The translations under genes were made by a program, and so were the position numbers. Positions 9,938 to 18,131 of a DNA stretch of 64,000 nucleotides are shown here, one piece after another; position 1 is the stretch's first letter; each line of letters opens with the position of its first letter. The notes beneath the pieces are model-generated. The model saw only the letters and a list, made by a program, of their open reading frames with translations, had not been told where the DNA came from and did no database searches. Source of the DNA: Prochlorococcus sp. AG-436-M02 (GTDB lineage: Bacteria > Cyanobacteriota > Cyanobacteriia > PCC-6307 > Cyanobiaceae); contig QCPL01000005.1 of NCBI GenBank assembly GCA_003212515.1, forward strand, positions 1 to 64,000. Reading direction: 5' to 3'.

Positions 9938-10522
9938 ATGAAGATAGAACAGCCTTTAAGCTCTGAAATCTTAAATCTTGATCTTGCTTTTACTAGCGAT
10001 ATACCTTTGAAAATAAAGAATCAAATTAATCAAGAAAGTATCAACCTTTTAAAAGATTCAGATTTTTGGCGTCTTACTTTAACAAAATGGATAAGTTTTA
10101 TAAGAAAGAACCCTAAATTAACTTGCCCAGAATCTGTAAGGAGAAATAATTATTTAAGTCTTGGATTAGTTTTTACTGATGATTTAGTTATCTCAGAATT
10201 AAACAAAGAATGGCGAAATAAAAATCTACCAACCGATGTTCTTTCTTTTGCAGCATTAGAGGGTGATTATGTGCAACCTGAAATTGCTGCTTTAGAGTTA
10301 GGGGATATCTTTGTTTCAGTAGAAACTGCTTTTAAGCAAGCAAGTTTTTATAATCAATCATTAGCACAGGAGTTAACTTGGTTGGTAAGTCATGGGACTT
10401 TGCATTTACTTGGTTGGGATCATTCTTGTTCAGAAAGCCTTAGTAAAATGTTGACTTTGCAAGAAGAGCTAATCAAAATGCAGAAAAATAGAACCTCTTA
10501 TAAATGTGTTAAACCTAATTAA
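9938..10522 (+). CDS. ybeY: Endoribonuclease / rRNA maturation factor YbeY
   Basis: YbeY is a zinc-dependent protein needed for 16S rRNA 3'-end processing and ribosome quality control. The 194-residue protein has the UPF0054 signature SHGTLHLLGWDHS, whose three histidines bind the metal, and the upstream TDVLSFAALEG segment. The N-terminal ~50 residues extend beyond the typical 150-160-residue bacterial core. It sits between the DUF3285-like gene and dgkA with gaps of three bases. Confidence 0.95.
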   Translation: MKIEQPLSSEILNLDLAFTSDIPLKIKNQINQESINLLKDSDFWRLTLTKWISFIRKNPKLTCPESVRRNNYLSLGLVFTDDLVISELNKEWRNKNLPTDVLSFAALEGDYVQPEIAALELGDIFVSVETAFKQASFYNQSLAQELTWLVSHGTLHLLGWDHSCSESLSKMLTLQEELIKMQKNRTSYKCVKPN

Positions 10523-10525
10523 AAA

Positions 10526-10993
10526 ATGACACATAACACTAAACAACAGAATATTGAGGAAGTCCCAGATTTATTTACTCATATAAATAAATCTGGCCGA
10601 AGAACCTCCTGGAATATCTCCAAAGATTTGTCTGCAAGTTTTAAATATGCCTTGAACGGAATTGGATATGCTTTGAAAAGCCAAAGAAATTTCCGGATTC
10701 ATACCTTTATTGGTTTTTTAGTTGCGCTTTTAGCTATTTGGTTAGATTTACCCTTAGCTGATCTTGCGATAATTTCTATTACTATAGGTTCTATTTTGGT
10801 TTTGGAGTTAATCAATACATCTATAGAGGCAGTTGTCGACTTATCTATTGGTAGGCGTTTTCATCCTTTGGCAAGAGTTGCTAAAGATTGTGCAGCAGCC
10901 TCAGTATTAATTGGATCAATGACTGCATTGATTATTGCTATTCTTTTGATAATTCCCCCAGTCTTAGAGAAAATCGGAGCCTACAAATTGTAA
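10526..10993 (+). CDS. dgkA: Diacylglycerol kinase (DgkA family)
   Basis: This is a small integral membrane kinase of the DgkA/undecaprenol kinase family. A cytoplasmic N-terminal extension of about 45 residues precedes the core. The core has SFKYALNGIGYALKSQRNFRIH, the active-site segment LVLELINTSIEAVVDL with the conserved Glu pair, and AKDCAAASVLI, spread over three hydrophobic helices. It phosphorylates diacylglycerol or undecaprenol, so it is linked to lipid or envelope recycling. The ybeY-dgkA neighbourhood is common in bacteria. The next gene begins five bases after its stop. Confidence 0.9.
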   Translation: MTHNTKQQNIEEVPDLFTHINKSGRRTSWNISKDLSASFKYALNGIGYALKSQRNFRIHTFIGFLVALLAIWLDLPLADLAIISITIGSILVLELINTSIEAVVDLSIGRRFHPLARVAKDCAAASVLIGSMTALIIAILLIIPPVLEKIGAYKL

Positions 10994-10997
10994 TACC

Positions 10998-11591
10998 ATG
11001 CTTTTAGTTATTGACAATTATGACAGCTTTACATACAACCTTGTTCAGTATTTTGGAGAGTTGTCTGGGGAACATCCCTTAGCAAAAGATATTCTAGTAA
11101 AACGTAATGATGAGATTTCTATTTCTCAGATAAAGAATCTCAAACCTGAAGCAATTGTACTTTCCCCTGGACCAGGAGACCCTGATCAATCTGGAGTTTG
11201 TTTAGATATTTTAAATGAATTATCTAGCAATCAACCTATTCTTGGAGTTTGTTTAGGTCATCAAGCAATTGCTCAGACTTTTGGTGGGAAGATAATTAGA
11301 GCTAACGAACTTATGCATGGAAAAACATCCAAGGTTTTTCATCATGGGAAGGGTATTTTTTCTGGCTTATCAGATCCTCTTGTTGCAACTAGATATCACA
11401 GTTTAATTGCTGATAGAGCTACTTTGCCTAAATCATTAGAAGTTACTGCTTGGCTAAAGGATGGCACAATTATGGGACTACATCATAGAGACTTCCCAAA
11501 TTTATATGGAGTCCAGTTTCATCCTGAAAGTGTTCTGACTGAATCTGGTCATCATTTGCTCAGTAATTTCTTAGGATTGGCTGATGCCTAA
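10998..11591 (+). CDS. Anthranilate/aminodeoxychorismate synthase glutamine amidotransferase subunit
   Basis: This is a class I glutamine amidotransferase of 197 residues that supplies ammonia to TrpE or PabB. It begins LLVIDNYDSFTYNLVQYF, typical of TrpG/PabA. It has PGPGDP, the nucleophile elbow GVCLGHQAI and the HPESV His-Glu pair of the catalytic triad. One protein often serves both tryptophan and folate synthesis. No trpE or pabB is in the window, so I do not choose between the names. Its last eight bases overlap the next gene. Confidence 0.9.
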   Translation: MLLVIDNYDSFTYNLVQYFGELSGEHPLAKDILVKRNDEISISQIKNLKPEAIVLSPGPGDPDQSGVCLDILNELSSNQPILGVCLGHQAIAQTFGGKIIRANELMHGKTSKVFHHGKGIFSGLSDPLVATRYHSLIADRATLPKSLEVTAWLKDGTIMGLHHRDFPNLYGVQFHPESVLTESGHHLLSNFLGLADA

Positions 11592-12342
11592 CCATCTTCT
11601 TTATATGATTTCTAAATTTTTCAGATTTAAATTGATTTTCAAGCAAGCATCTCTTGCTATTGGATTGGTTGTTGCTTTAGTTTCACCAAGTATTGCTGAT
11701 GTGGTAGAGATTAAGAGTTTTGGCCATAGTTCTTTTCTAGTTCGAGGAGGTGGACATTCGATTTTATTAAATCCATTTAAGGCAGTTGGTTGTGCACAAG
11801 GGCTGAGAGAACCGAATGTGATTCCAGATATTGTTCTTGCAAGTTCTGAGTTGGCAGATGAAGGTTATTGGAAAAAGGAAGGTGTTTTTTTTGTTAAGCC
11901 TGGTTCATATCTTATTAGAGGTTTGAATTTAGAAGGTTTTTCTGCGGCTCATGATCACAATGGTGGCAGAAGATTTGGATATGGAACATTTTGGCAATGG
12001 ACGCAGGGAGGAGTCAATTTTGTTCATCTTGGAGGTATTGCAGGGAATATAGATTCTCAAGATAAATTGCTTTTGGGCCGCCCTGATGTTCTATTTATAG
12101 GAGTTGGTGGAGGTTCAAAGGTTTTTAGTGCTAAAAAGGCTGCTTCAATAGTTAATGAATTAAATCCGAGAATTGTGATACCAGTGCAATATAATCGTGG
12201 AGAAAGGCCTCCTAATTGTGATCAGACTGATATTCAGCCTTTTTTAGATGTCACGCAAAACTTTGAAAACAGGATAATTGGAAGAAACCTTGTAGTCCCC
12301 AATAAGCTACCAGAGAAAACTGTTATTCATTTAATGCAGTGA
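11584..12342 (+). CDS. Exported metallo-beta-lactamase-fold protein lacking the usual metal ligands
   Basis: The 252-residue protein has an N-terminal signal sequence (basic start, then SLAIGLVVALVSPSIA). A beta-rich domain follows that resembles UlaG-like metallo-hydrolases: IKSFGHSSFLVRGGGHSILLNP. Where the family has a THxHxDH metal site, this protein reads ASSELADEG. Other positions usually contributing His or Asp read VHLGGI and PVQYN. It is therefore probably not a metal hydrolase. AGGA lies eight bases before ATG 11584. An ATG at 11605 would shorten the signal peptide start. It overlaps the amidotransferase gene by eight bases and hisC tail-to-tail by 12. Confidence 0.7.
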   Translation: MPNHLLYMISKFFRFKLIFKQASLAIGLVVALVSPSIADVVEIKSFGHSSFLVRGGGHSILLNPFKAVGCAQGLREPNVIPDIVLASSELADEGYWKKEGVFFVKPGSYLIRGLNLEGFSAAHDHNGGRRFGYGTFWQWTQGGVNFVHLGGIAGNIDSQDKLLLGRPDVLFIGVGGGSKVFSAKKAASIVNELNPRIVIPVQYNRGERPPNCDQTDIQPFLDVTQNFENRIIGRNLVVPNKLPEKTVIHLMQ

Positions 12343-13452
12343 TTTCACTGCATTTTTATACATCTTGAAAAATAGTTTCATTTGATCAGTTGTACCAATA
12401 CTGACTCTTAATGAACCGTCTATTGAATATTTATTCTTCATATTCCTAACAAGAATGCCAGACTTCTTGAGATGATCTTCTATTGCTGTTGGACTTTGCT
12501 TTGGCCAGAGTAAAAAGTAATTTCCAGAATCAAGGTGATGCTCTATTTTCTCTTTTGACATTTCTTTTTTCACCCACAATCTAGCTTTTAATACCTCGGC
12601 TACATATTTGTCGATATATACTTGATCGTCAATTGCTGCAAAAGCAGCTGTAACTGCAAAGCTGTTAATATCATAAGGACCTGTTACGCGAGTAATGCGA
12701 TCAATCACCTCAGGGTTACCAATAGCAAAACCTATTCGTAACCCTGCTAAGCCTGAGGTCTTAGAAAGAGATCTGAGTACAACTAGGTTAGGTGTATTGT
12801 CAAAATTTACTATAGGAAGTATACTATCACCTAAAAATGCCTCGTAAAGCTCGTCAATAACTATTAATGTCTGAGGTGATTCATGCGCTAATTGAATAAT
12901 TCTCTTTGCATCTAGGTTGGTTCCTGTTGGGTTATTAGGGTTGCAGATAATAAGAATCTTTGGGTTTAGATTTTGTAGAGCTAGAGAGATTTGCTGAAGA
13001 GGGAACCGAAAACTTCTACCTTCATATGGAATCTCAGTGATCTTCATACCTTGCATATTTGCACATGGATTATAGTAACCAAAGGTAGGTTTTGTGGTTA
13101 AAAATGTTTTACCACGATCGCCATAAGCGTAAAAAATAGAGTGAATTGCAGCATCAACTCCATTAAATATACCTATATGATTGAATGTTAAAGAATTTGA
13201 GTGTAAAGAAGAATTTAGACTGGCTGCAAATGCTTCCTTTAAACCTCGGTATTCAGGATATATAGCAATTTCTTTAGAGGTTATGTTTCGAATAGCTTCG
13301 ATTACCTTAGGACTAGGACCAATAGTGTTTTCATTAAAGTCCAGACGAAGAAGGTTTCTACGGCCTTCTAAAGGAGCTGAGTATGGATTCATTCTTTCTA
13401 TCTCAAGACGGGCTCGAGGGATGTCTTTGGATAATGGATTTAAATGTTGCAT
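12331..13452 (-). CDS. hisC: Histidinol-phosphate aminotransferase HisC-like
   Basis: This is a PLP-dependent class I/II aminotransferase of 373 residues. The motifs are NPNNPTGT, the PLP-contacting VIDELYEAF, and the Schiff-base segment SLSKTSGLAGLRIGFAIG with its catalytic Lys. The N-terminal MNPYSAPLEGRRNLLRLDFNE resembles HisC. The ATG at 13452 is chosen because it makes a TAATG one-base overlap with the argS stop. An upstream start at 13524 would add a tail translated from argS sequence. A second, CobC-like member of the family lies at 27346-28470, so exact substrate choice is inferred. Confidence 0.85.
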   Translation of the reverse strand: MQHLNPLSKDIPRARLEIERMNPYSAPLEGRRNLLRLDFNENTIGPSPKVIEAIRNITSKEIAIYPEYRGLKEAFAASLNSSLHSNSLTFNHIGIFNGVDAAIHSIFYAYGDRGKTFLTTKPTFGYYNPCANMQGMKITEIPYEGRSFRFPLQQISLALQNLNPKILIICNPNNPTGTNLDAKRIIQLAHESPQTLIVIDELYEAFLGDSILPIVNFDNTPNLVVLRSLSKTSGLAGLRIGFAIGNPEVIDRITRVTGPYDINSFAVTAAFAAIDDQVYIDKYVAEVLKARLWVKKEMSKEKIEHHLDSGNYFLLWPKQSPTAIEDHLKKSGILVRNMKNKYSIDGSLRVSIGTTDQMKLFFKMYKNAVKSLH

Positions 13453-15263
13453 TACATTCTTTCCAATGTTGAGATACCTAAGAGATCTAACCCTTTCTTC
13501 AAAACATCTCGAGTTAGTTGGCATAGAGCTAATCGAGATGATCGTGCAGGTTCTTGTGCTTTTAACACTGGTATTTGATCATAAAAACGATTAAACGTTT
13601 GGCTTAATTCAAATAAATAACTACATAATCGATTAGGCAATAATTCTTCTTCTACGACTAGGATCACGTCATCAAATTTTAAAAGTTCTCTAATCAATAT
13701 CCACTCCTGAGGCTTGCTAAATTGTAGTGGTTTTTTAAAAATATCAAAATCTCCCCCTTTGCGATTAATACCAGCAATACGAACGAGAGCATATAATAGG
13801 TATGGTGCGGTATTGCCTTGTAATGAAAGCATTCGATCAAAACTGAATTGATAATTTGTAGTTCTGTTCTGACTAAGGTCAGCGTATTTGACAGCCCCAA
13901 TCCCAATTGTAGATGAGACATGATCAATAAATTCTTGTGATTCTTCACGGTTTTCTTCATGAAGACGTTTTTCAATATCTACTTTTGCTCTTTCTATTGC
14001 TTCATCAAGTAAATCTTTGAGACGTACTGTTTCCCCTGAACGTGTTTTGAGTTTTTTACCATCTTCACCTTGAACAAGACCAAATGGGACATGCTCAAGC
14101 TTGCATTTTTCTGGAATCCATTCTGCTCGCTTTGCAACTTGAAATACACTTGAAAAGTGATTGGCTTGCCCTGAATCAGTAACGTAGATTATCCTTCCTG
14201 CCCCATCACCATTGGGTGGAAATCGAAGTCTATATCGAATTGCAGCCAAGTCAGTTGTTGCATAATTAAATCCTCCATCAGACTTTTGAACAATTAAAGG
14301 TAGAGCCTTACCCTCTTTGCCGGTTATACCTTCAAGAAAAACGCATTGAGCACCTTCATCTTCAACTAACAAACCTAATTCTTTGAGATCTGTAACTACA
14401 TCCATTAAGAAAGGATTATAAAAAGATTCACCTCTTTCGCAAAGTTTAATATCTAAGCGATCATATATTTTTTGAAATTCTTGGCGAGATTGCTCGCACA
14501 ATAGTCTCCAGGCTTCAAGGCTTTCTTTGTTACCTTGTTGAAGTCTGACAACTTCTTCTCTTGAACATTGTTGAAAATATTCATCATCATCAAACTGTTT
14601 TTTTGCTTTTCGATAAAAATCAACTAAGTCTCCAATATTTATTAGATTGGCGGTTGTTAATGCTTCTGGAATAACTAATTTAAGATATGTGATTAACATT
14701 CCGAATTGAGTTCCCCAGTCACCAACATGATTTAGACGTAGAACTTCATAGCCACGGAAACTTAAAACCCTTGCAATTGAATCACCAATAATAGTTGACC
14801 GCAAATGCCCAACATGCATTTCCTTAGCGATGTTTGGACTAGAGAAATCAACAATTATTGGCTTGAGCTTCTTTTCTGTATAGCTATTTGTGACACGTGG
14901 AACTCCAAGATGCTTATCTTTCAGCCTTACAGACAACTCTTGAATGAGAGATTCATTTTTAATAGTTAAATTGATAAAACCAGGACCAGCAAGTTTGGGC
15001 GGATAACATAAGTCATTAAATCTACTGTTCTTTTCCAGTTGTCTTATTATTGTCTCGGCTATATGCCTGGGAGGTTGTTTAATTTTTTTTGCTAAGGTTA
15101 ATGCGCCATTTACTTGAAAGTCCCCAAACTCTGGTTTTGATGCTCGCATCAATTGTGGATCTAGGGATTCTCCGGCTTCTTTAGCAGCTAAGGCTTCTTT
15201 AGCAAAAGCAGTATCTAGTGCTTCGTTTAATTGGTTATTGATTGCTTTATAGATTTCAAACAT
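13452..15263 (-). CDS. argS: Arginyl-tRNA synthetase
   Basis: This 603-residue class I synthetase charges tRNA-Arg. The HIGH-type motif is HVGHLR in [16 protein letters not shown] (about residue 150). The KMSKS region is degenerate as in most ArgRS ([11 protein letters not shown]). The C-terminal DALR-type anticodon-binding domain is recognisable from [12 protein letters not shown] and [11 protein letters not shown]. Length is normal. It overlaps nadC and hisC by one base each (TAATG junctions), which indicates a translationally coupled nadC-argS-hisC operon. Confidence 0.97.
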   Translation of the reverse strand: MFEIYKAINNQLNEALDTAFAKEALAAKEAGESLDPQLMRASKPEFGDFQVNGALTLAKKIKQPPRHIAETIIRQLEKNSRFNDLCYPPKLAGPGFINLTIKNESLIQELSVRLKDKHLGVPRVTNSYTEKKLKPIIVDFSSPNIAKEMHVGHLRSTIIGDSIARVLSFRGYEVLRLNHVGDWGTQFGMLITYLKLVIPEALTTANLINIGDLVDFYRKAKKQFDDDEYFQQCSREEVVRLQQGNKESLEAWRLLCEQSRQEFQKIYDRLDIKLCERGESFYNPFLMDVVTDLKELGLLVEDEGAQCVFLEGITGKEGKALPLIVQKSDGGFNYATTDLAAIRYRLRFPPNGDGAGRIIYVTDSGQANHFSSVFQVAKRAEWIPEKCKLEHVPFGLVQGEDGKKLKTRSGETVRLKDLLDEAIERAKVDIEKRLHEENREESQEFIDHVSSTIGIGAVKYADLSQNRTTNYQFSFDRMLSLQGNTAPYLLYALVRIAGINRKGGDFDIFKKPLQFSKPQEWILIRELLKFDDVILVVEEELLPNRLCSYLFELSQTFNRFYDQIPVLKAQEPARSSRLALCQLTRDVLKKGLDLLGISTLERM

Positions 15264-16132
15264 TAGTTTTTTTCTCCATTTTCATTGAACCGCATGCTGA
15301 AATCTATCCAATTACTTTTAGTAATAGGAGCACTAGTTGAAATGATATCAACACCAGTAGATGCATAGTTTTTAATTTCTTTGGGATCGATACCAGAAGC
15401 CTCTATCATAATTTTTCTAGACATTTGCTTTGCGAGTGCACGTAAATGTGGAACTAACATACATATATGTTTGGCTGACATCTCATCAAGAAGAACCCCA
15501 TCAGCGCCAGCTGAAATGGCTTCTTTTGCTTGTTGATCTGTTTCCGCTTCGACAATAATTTTGCTTGTCCATGGAATGTTTTTCCTTAATGACTGGATAG
15601 ATTTATCGATCCCATCACTCCATGCTATGTGGTTCTCTTTTAACATTGCAGCATCATCGAGACCTAAACGATGATTAATTCCACCACCACACCTCATCGC
15701 ATATTTTTCTAATTGCCGCAGTCCCGGTGTCGTCTTCCTTGTATCTGCTAAAAGTACTCCTGTACCTTGAAGTTCTGAAACTAGCTTTTTAGTCGCTGTA
15801 GCTATTCCTGAGAGATGCATTGCTAAGTTGAGAGCTGTTCTTTCTCCAGCTAAGAGTGAATATACTGGCCCATGCAACTCAATAATTCTTTCACCAAGAG
15901 TAAAACTTTCCCCATCAGCTTTTTTAAGATCTATTTTGACTGATGAATCAAGATGATTATAAAGACATCTAACCAGTTCCCCTCCACAAAAAATTCCATC
16001 TTGCTTGCATTTCCAATAAGCATGCTTATTTTTGCTACTATCAATAGCTGCTTGAGTCAGATCACCACGGCCTATATCTTCGTCAAGCCATGTTTCTAGC
16101 ATATGTTTAATAGTTGGTGTAATTATCTTCAA
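15263..16132 (-). CDS. nadC: Nicotinate-nucleotide pyrophosphorylase (carboxylating)
   Basis: NadC (quinolinate phosphoribosyltransferase) converts quinolinate and PRPP to nicotinate mononucleotide in NAD synthesis. The 289-residue protein shows DIGRGDLT near the N-terminus, the substrate-binding [30 protein letters not shown], and late EASGID. Length is typical. It lies about 100 bases downstream of mnmE on the same strand and is joined to argS by a one-base overlap. Confidence 0.96.
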   Translation of the reverse strand: MKIITPTIKHMLETWLDEDIGRGDLTQAAIDSSKNKHAYWKCKQDGIFCGGELVRCLYNHLDSSVKIDLKKADGESFTLGERIIELHGPVYSLLAGERTALNLAMHLSGIATATKKLVSELQGTGVLLADTRKTTPGLRQLEKYAMRCGGGINHRLGLDDAAMLKENHIAWSDGIDKSIQSLRKNIPWTSKIIVEAETDQQAKEAISAGADGVLLDEMSAKHICMLVPHLRALAKQMSRKIMIEASGIDPKEIKNYASTGVDIISTSAPITKSNWIDFSMRFNENGEKN

Positions 16133-16233
16133 GATTCCAATAGATAAAAAAGATTTGAGTAGGCGGGTTTTAGAAGATTTTGAATGGATTGTTTTTAGGA
16201 GAATAAGGCTTCATTGCCCAATAATAAGTTGTT

Positions 16234-17601
16234 TTACTTTCCGATACAAAATCTTGAGAATATTCGGTCTAGCAATGCTTCTGTTATTTCCTCACCAGTT
16301 ACTTGATTTAACTTGTAGATAGCTTCTCTTAGGTCAATAGTCCAGAAATCCCAGGGTAAACGCTGTTTCGCCACCTCCTTGATTTGATCAATAGATTTGG
16401 CAGCATCTTTCACAAGATCAAGTTGCCTTTGGTTTAAGGCAATTTCCACTCCGGATGTTTCATTGGCCCCACATATATTTAACAATTTTCTAATCACTTC
16501 TTGTTCTCCTTCCCCAGTTAACGTACTCATAGTCACCTCTGCCATAGACTTTGTATCCTTAATTGGAAGATCAGATTTATTACCGACTAAAAGTTTTGGC
16601 GTTTCTCTTGGGATTTGTTCCAGGAGTTTTTGGTCATTATGTGTCCAACCTTGATTCAGATCAAAAATGAGTACAACCACATCTGCAGTTAATAAAGCTT
16701 TTTGGCTTAATGAAACACCTATTTTTTCTATTGCATCATTTGTTTCTCTAATGCCAGCAGTGTCAAGCAGTCTGATTGGGATGTTTTCTAGAATAATTTC
16801 ACTTTCTAAAAGGTCCCTTGTAGTTCCGGGTAAGTTTGTCACGATAGCTTTTTCTTTTTTACTTAAAAGATTGAGGAGTGAACTTTTCCCTACATTCGGA
16901 GATCCAATAAGTGCAATTTTTAAACCATTTCGTATTAAGCACCCTTGTTCTGCATTGGAAATAAGTTGACTTAGTTGGTTGTGAATTAACATTAGATCAT
17001 CTAAAAGAATCTTTGAATTGAGAGTTGGCAGATCTTCCTCAAAGTCAATTCGGGCTTCAATTTCACTTAGCTGATCAAGAAGTTTGTTTTTTATTTCATT
17101 TATGCTATTAGTAATATCACCATCAATTCCTGCAATAGCTAATTGAGCAGCTTTTTGAGTACGAGCACTTATCAATTCATGAATAGCTTCTGCTTGAGTA
17201 ATATCAAGGCGCCCATTTAAAACTGCACGTTGGCTGAATTCTCCAGGGAATGCCCTTCTTGTATTGGGTTGCATTAATACTTGTTCAAGGACTTGCTGAA
17301 CAACTATTAAGCCTCCATGACAATGAATTTCTACTACATCTTCTCCTGTGAAACTCCTTGGACCCTCCATGAATAATATTAAAACCTCATCAATTTTTTT
17401 TTGGGTTTGTAGATTGATAACATATCCATAAAGAATGGAGTGACTTTTCCAAATTTGGTTCCCTGGTATTTGAACAATACTTGACACAACTTGCTTTGCT
17501 AGAGGTCCAGATACTTTGACAATGGCAATGGCCCCTTCCTCTGGTGAGATTGCTGAAGCAATAGCAGCGATTGTTTCTTCTGTAGGAAATGTCAGACTCA
17601 T
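16234..17601 (-). CDS. mnmE: tRNA modification GTPase MnmE (TrmE)
   Basis: MnmE works with MnmG to modify the wobble uridine of several tRNAs. The 455-residue protein has an N-terminal tetrahydrofolate-binding domain (IAAIASAISPEEGAIAIVK), a helical domain with an inserted G domain (GSPNVGKSSLLN, GTTRDLLE, DTAG, NKSD), and the C-terminal FCIGK whose Cys is conserved. Length is normal. It is divergent from the DUF2062 gene with 68 bases between them. Confidence 0.97.
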   Translation of the reverse strand: MSLTFPTEETIAAIASAISPEEGAIAIVKVSGPLAKQVVSSIVQIPGNQIWKSHSILYGYVINLQTQKKIDEVLILFMEGPRSFTGEDVVEIHCHGGLIVVQQVLEQVLMQPNTRRAFPGEFSQRAVLNGRLDITQAEAIHELISARTQKAAQLAIAGIDGDITNSINEIKNKLLDQLSEIEARIDFEEDLPTLNSKILLDDLMLIHNQLSQLISNAEQGCLIRNGLKIALIGSPNVGKSSLLNLLSKKEKAIVTNLPGTTRDLLESEIILENIPIRLLDTAGIRETNDAIEKIGVSLSQKALLTADVVVLIFDLNQGWTHNDQKLLEQIPRETPKLLVGNKSDLPIKDTKSMAEVTMSTLTGEGEQEVIRKLLNICGANETSGVEIALNQRQLDLVKDAAKSIDQIKEVAKQRLPWDFWTIDLREAIYKLNQVTGEEITEALLDRIFSRFCIGK

Positions 17602-17669
17602 AAACTAATTATTGGATTTTTTCCTACGATTACATCGATGCAATGCACTACCATATTTAAGGATATGAA

Positions 17670-18131
17670 ATGATCAGCAATTGCCTGAAGTGGTTCAAGA
17701 AATTTAGACGATCGTTGATTGTGCTTTGGGAGCTTGAAGGAACACCCGCAGAGAGGGCTCGCGGTATAGGCGTTGGTGTTTTGAGTGGTTGTTTCCCTTT
17801 CTTTGGATTGCAATCCCTGATTGGAGTATGTTTGGCTAGCTTGTTTAAAGGTAATCATTTGCTTGCTGTTATTGGGACGTGGATTAGTAACCCTCTCACA
17901 TATATTCCTCTTTATTGGTTTAACTATAAGATTGGATCCTTCTTTTTGGGTACAGTGCGTGAATTAGATAATTTTAGTCGATTAACTCAGCGACAGATGT
18001 GGGATCAAGGTTGGCTGATTAGCAGTAGGGTATTATTTGGTTCATTAATTGTAGGATTGTTTTTAGGCTTAATTTTAGGTTTGAGTTCTTATATTCTCTT
18101 AAAATCTTTTTCTAATAAAAAATATTTTTAA
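17670..18131 (+). CDS. DUF2062 membrane protein
   Basis: The protein has 153 residues and two to three hydrophobic segments. Its N-terminal half carries the DUF2062 pattern: a charged start with ELEGTPAERARGIGVGVLSGCFPFFGLQS, then SNPLTYIPLYWFNYKIGSFFLG. The family is widespread in cyanobacteria and proteobacteria and has no firmly established function. It is transcribed away from mnmE. Its stop overlaps the rel stop by four bases. Confidence 0.85.
   Translation: MISNCLKWFKKFRRSLIVLWELEGTPAERARGIGVGVLSGCFPFFGLQSLIGVCLASLFKGNHLLAVIGTWISNPLTYIPLYWFNYKIGSFFLGTVRELDNFSRLTQRQMWDQGWLISSRVLFGSLIVGLFLGLILGLSSYILLKSFSNKKYF

Noticed and set aside
13181-13594. 137-codon plus-strand ORF across the argS-hisC junction
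   Set aside because: It is antisense to two conserved, coupled genes.
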